Source: an uncultured Desulfobulbaceae bacterium
GTDB lineage: Bacteria; Desulfobacterota; Desulfobulbia; Desulfobulbales; Desulfobulbaceae
DNA length: 15,125 nt
Reading direction: 5' to 3'
Assembly (NCBI GenBank): GCA_947260045.1
Contig: CAMYOP010000081.1
Coordinates: 1-15,125, forward strand
Shown here one piece after another: positions 13,217 to 15,125 of the stretch (its first letter is position 1; every line of letters begins with the position of its first letter). The position numbers and the translations under genes were made by a program. The notes beneath the pieces were generated by a model. It searched no databases and was not told the DNA's origin. It saw only the letters and a program-made list of their open reading frames with translations.

Positions 13217-14590
13217 GTGAAAAAACAAAAAAAAATAAATAAAAAGCATGATTTTCTCTCTTCCAGATGCGCTGCGTTAGAGATTCTCAGTCTCTGGCAG
13301 GAGGAAAAGAAGCCTATTAATCAGTATGTTGAAAAATATATCCGGCAGGTGGATCAGAAAGATCAGGCATTGATGTATCAGCTGATTAACGGGATCTTAA
13401 AGCAGATGGAATATCTGGACGTCATTATTTCAAAATTTTCCAAGCATCCTCTGGGGAAAATGAAAGTGAAAACCTTGATGGCCCTGCGTTTAGGTACATA
13501 TCAGTTACTGCTTTTAGACCGAATTCCTGAGTCTGCAGCTGTCAACGAAACTGTGAAGGCTCTCAAGGCGCAAAAACAACCGACCTGGTTGATACGCTTT
13601 GTCAATGGAGTACTGCGAAGTATTGGCAGAAAGCGATTGTCTCTGCCACTTCCTGAAAATGCTGGGGAAAATTCTTCCAGAATTCTCAATCACCCCAAGT
13701 GGTTGGTCTCCAGGTGGGAAAAACAATATGGTCAGGAAAAAACAGGGGAAATTTGCCGGATTAATAATGAACAAGCACCTCTTTGTTTGCGGGTCAATAC
13801 CGTCCTCGGAAGCTGTTTGGATTTGGAAGCGTTATTTATTGAAAATGGCCTGAAGGCAGACAGGGGTATATATGCCCCAGAGAGTTTAGTGCTCCACTCA
13901 TATAACGGACCTGTGACCGGTCTGCCAGGCTATGCAGAAGGACTTTTTTTTATACAGGATGAAGCTGCCCAGCTTGGAGCATTTCTACTTAGTTCGTTTC
14001 AGGGAAAACGATATTTGGATGCTTGTGCTGGCTTGGGTGGAAAAACCTGTACCATGGCCCAAAATATTCCAAGCGGTGCCCAATTGATAGCTGTGGAACC
14101 TGATGGCAGGCGGTTTTCTTTGCTCGGAGATAATTTGAGGCGGCTTCATTTGAAAAACAAAGTGGAAATTATTCAAGGGAGCTTGGAGCAATATAGTAAT
14201 GAGTCACCTGGCCAGTTTGACGCTATTTTGCTTGATGTGCCCTGTTCTGGTACGGGGGTCATCCGCCGACAGCCCGATATCCGCTGGAACAGAGCAAAGG
14301 AAGAAGTATTACTAAATCAAAAAATACAGCTGGGGCTACTCAACGACGCTTCTGCTCTACTGTCTGTGGGTGGTGCCTTAGTCTATTCTACCTGTAGCTT
14401 GGAACCAGAGGAAAATGAGGTTATTCTAGATACTTTTTTACAAAAACACTCTGGATATGCAGTGGAAAATGCAAAGGATTTTTTACCAGAAAAAGCAGCC
14501 CCTCTTGTTGATGGAGATGGTTTTTTTCACCCGACCCCAGCAGACGGTATAGATGGTTTTTTTGCAGCGCTTTTAAAGCGAATAGCCTGA
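13217..14590 (+). CDS. rsmB: 16S rRNA (cytosine-967-C5)-methyltransferase RsmB
   Basis: This 457-residue cytoplasmic enzyme transfers a methyl group from S-adenosylmethionine to C5 of C967 in 16S rRNA. An N-terminal NusB-like RNA-binding domain covers about 12-140 (SAAVNETVKALK and IRFVNGVLR are typical). A linker leads to the Rossmann methyltransferase domain (about 240-455). Visible motifs are FIQDEAAQLGAFLL, SAM-binding DACAGLGGKT (268-277), acidic EPDGRR, motif IV DVPCSGTG (Cys343, product release) and motif VI STCSLEPEENE (Cys393, the nucleophile). All key residues are present. It is slightly longer than the usual 430-450 residues because of a Lys-rich start. The start is GTG at 13217 with AGAAGGA 9 nt upstream. 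An ATG at 13212 in another frame gives only two codons. Confidence 0.95.
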   Translation: MKKQKKINKKHDFLSSRCAALEILSLWQEEKKPINQYVEKYIRQVDQKDQALMYQLINGILKQMEYLDVIISKFSKHPLGKMKVKTLMALRLGTYQLLLLDRIPESAAVNETVKALKAQKQPTWLIRFVNGVLRSIGRKRLSLPLPENAGENSSRILNHPKWLVSRWEKQYGQEKTGEICRINNEQAPLCLRVNTVLGSCLDLEALFIENGLKADRGIYAPESLVLHSYNGPVTGLPGYAEGLFFIQDEAAQLGAFLLSSFQGKRYLDACAGLGGKTCTMAQNIPSGAQLIAVEPDGRRFSLLGDNLRRLHLKNKVEIIQGSLEQYSNESPGQFDAILLDVPCSGTGVIRRQPDIRWNRAKEEVLLNQKIQLGLLNDASALLSVGGALVYSTCSLEPEENEVILDTFLQKHSGYAVENAKDFLPEKAAPLVDGDGFFHPTPADGIDGFFAALLKRIA

Positions 14591-14606
14591 TGGTCTTTTC
14601 GTTTTC

Positions 14607-14635
14607 TTGTAGTTTGAACAATTTTTTCGTATAGT
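14607..14635 (+). promoter_or_regulatory. Candidate promoter for the gene at 14688
   Basis: TTGTAG (14607-14612), a 17-bp spacer and TATAGT (14630-14635) form a plausible sigma-70 promoter in the 97-bp gap after rsmB. The -35 is weak and the -10 is five of six to consensus. The downstream gene may also be read from rsmB. Confidence 0.4.
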
Positions 14636-14687
14636 CCATTCTTAATAATTATCAGGCAAAAAGTACCAACAAAAGGAAGATAGATAC

Positions 14688-15125
14688 ATGGCGGAAATTA
14701 AGTCTACAATGGACCTGGTCATGGAGCGGGCAGCCCGCTTTGGCAAGGCCACGAAAGAAGAGCTGGATCAAGATGAGGCAGAGAAGACTGGAATGCGTCT
14801 GGCCGCCAGTTATCTTAATGGCGAATTTACAGATATTAACCAGAAGATATCTGAGCAGGATGCTTCTGTTCAGATGGTCTGTCGAAGAGGCATTGCCCAG
14901 GGCTTGCTCCGCAATATTTCTCTTCCGCGGGAGGAGATGCAGGCAGAGCGTTCCGGTAAGGCCATTGAAGCGGTTTTGGAACTGGGTGGACAAGCAGGAG
15001 ATATGGCTACCATCTGTCAGGAACTGGGTCATATTCTTGGCCAATATAATCAACATCGTGAACAGATTTATCAACAGCTTGAAAGCCAGATGAAGGTGCA
15101 ATTGGAACAAGCTATTGCCCACCAG
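14688..15125 (+). CDS. Conserved coiled-coil protein of unknown function, 3' truncated
   Basis: The frame opens at ATG 14688 with an AGGA-type ribosome-binding site (14674-14677, 10 nt upstream). It runs without a stop for 146 codons to the window edge. It starts MAEIKSTMDLVMERAARFGK, continues ATKEELDQDEAEKTGMRLAA, and is charged and helical throughout. A Gln/Glu-rich, probably coiled-coil end (EQIYQQLESQMKVQLEQ) runs off the window. No signal peptide or membrane helix is seen, so it should be cytoplasmic. The N-terminus resembles short uncharacterised proteins that I associate with Desulfobacterota genomes; no function is known to me. It lies 97 bp after rsmB on the same strand, with its own possible promoter. 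Confidence 0.8.
   Translation, partial: MAEIKSTMDLVMERAARFGKATKEELDQDEAEKTGMRLAASYLNGEFTDINQKISEQDASVQMVCRRGIAQGLLRNISLPREEMQAERSGKAIEAVLELGGQAGDMATICQELGHILGQYNQHREQIYQQLESQMKVQLEQAIAHQ

Noticed and set aside
14652..15122. Long minus-strand ORF and a plus-strand ORF (14740-15093) at the window end
   Set aside because: Both are shadows of the frame at 14688-15125, which has a ribosome-binding site, an ATG and coherent helical protein content.
1..15125. CRISPR array, insertion-sequence transposase, phage or toxin-antitoxin genes
   Set aside because: No regularly spaced direct repeats, transposase motifs, integrase or toxin-antitoxin-type pairs were seen in any frame.

Overview
The window looks like a chromosomal segment of a moderately AT-rich Gram-negative bacterium. 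The best guess is Desulfobacterota, near Desulfobulbales. That guess rests on the YkgJ and SLC13/RCK neighbours, the RsmB gene followed by a short MAEIKS-type coiled-coil protein, and lipoprotein, ExbB/TolQ and signal-peptide features that require an outer membrane. It is a family-level impression and was not checked by any search.

Left part (1-2600). The 3' end of an SLC13-type transporter with two RCK_C domains is followed by a 346-bp gap with one doubtful small ORF. Then come a minus-strand YkgJ-type cysteine-cluster protein and two divergent tRNA genes: Pro(TGG) on minus and Asn(GTT) on plus. The Asn gene has a clear promoter and two terminator hairpins.

Central part (2620-13006, all on the minus strand). 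This is the unusual region. In transcription order it encodes an exported Gly-rich-linker protein (broken here), an outer-membrane lipoprotein, an inner-membrane TPR protein whose PEGA-like tail is out of frame, and a large FHA-like/TM/PEGA/SUMF1 protein started by TTG. After these come an 83-aa exported peptide, a MotA/TolQ/ExbB proton-channel protein, and two paralogous proteins that fuse a TolR/MotB-like membrane anchor (with an Asp in SFLD) to a periplasmic coiled coil and a von Willebrand A (VWA) domain. An exported protein of unknown function lies further downstream. Together they suggest a proton-motive-force-driven envelope machine: the channel and the two VWA partners would form the motor, the PEGA, TPR and SUMF1-like proteins would form a periplasm-spanning scaffold, and the lipoprotein would be the outer-membrane end. 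I know of no named system with this composition.

Two genes of this cluster are damaged in this sequence. One carries about 100 bp of GC-rich DNA that, on the plus strand, encodes a near-perfect N-terminus of the unrelated DUF1028 family. The other has a frameshift that looks like a collapse between short repeats. Each may be real or an assembly artefact. A 194-bp nested inverted-repeat element sits between the SUMF1-like gene and the 83-aa gene.

Right part (13217-15125, plus strand). A complete rsmB (16S rRNA m5C methyltransferase) is divergent from the cluster, and the start of a conserved coiled-coil protein runs off the window end.
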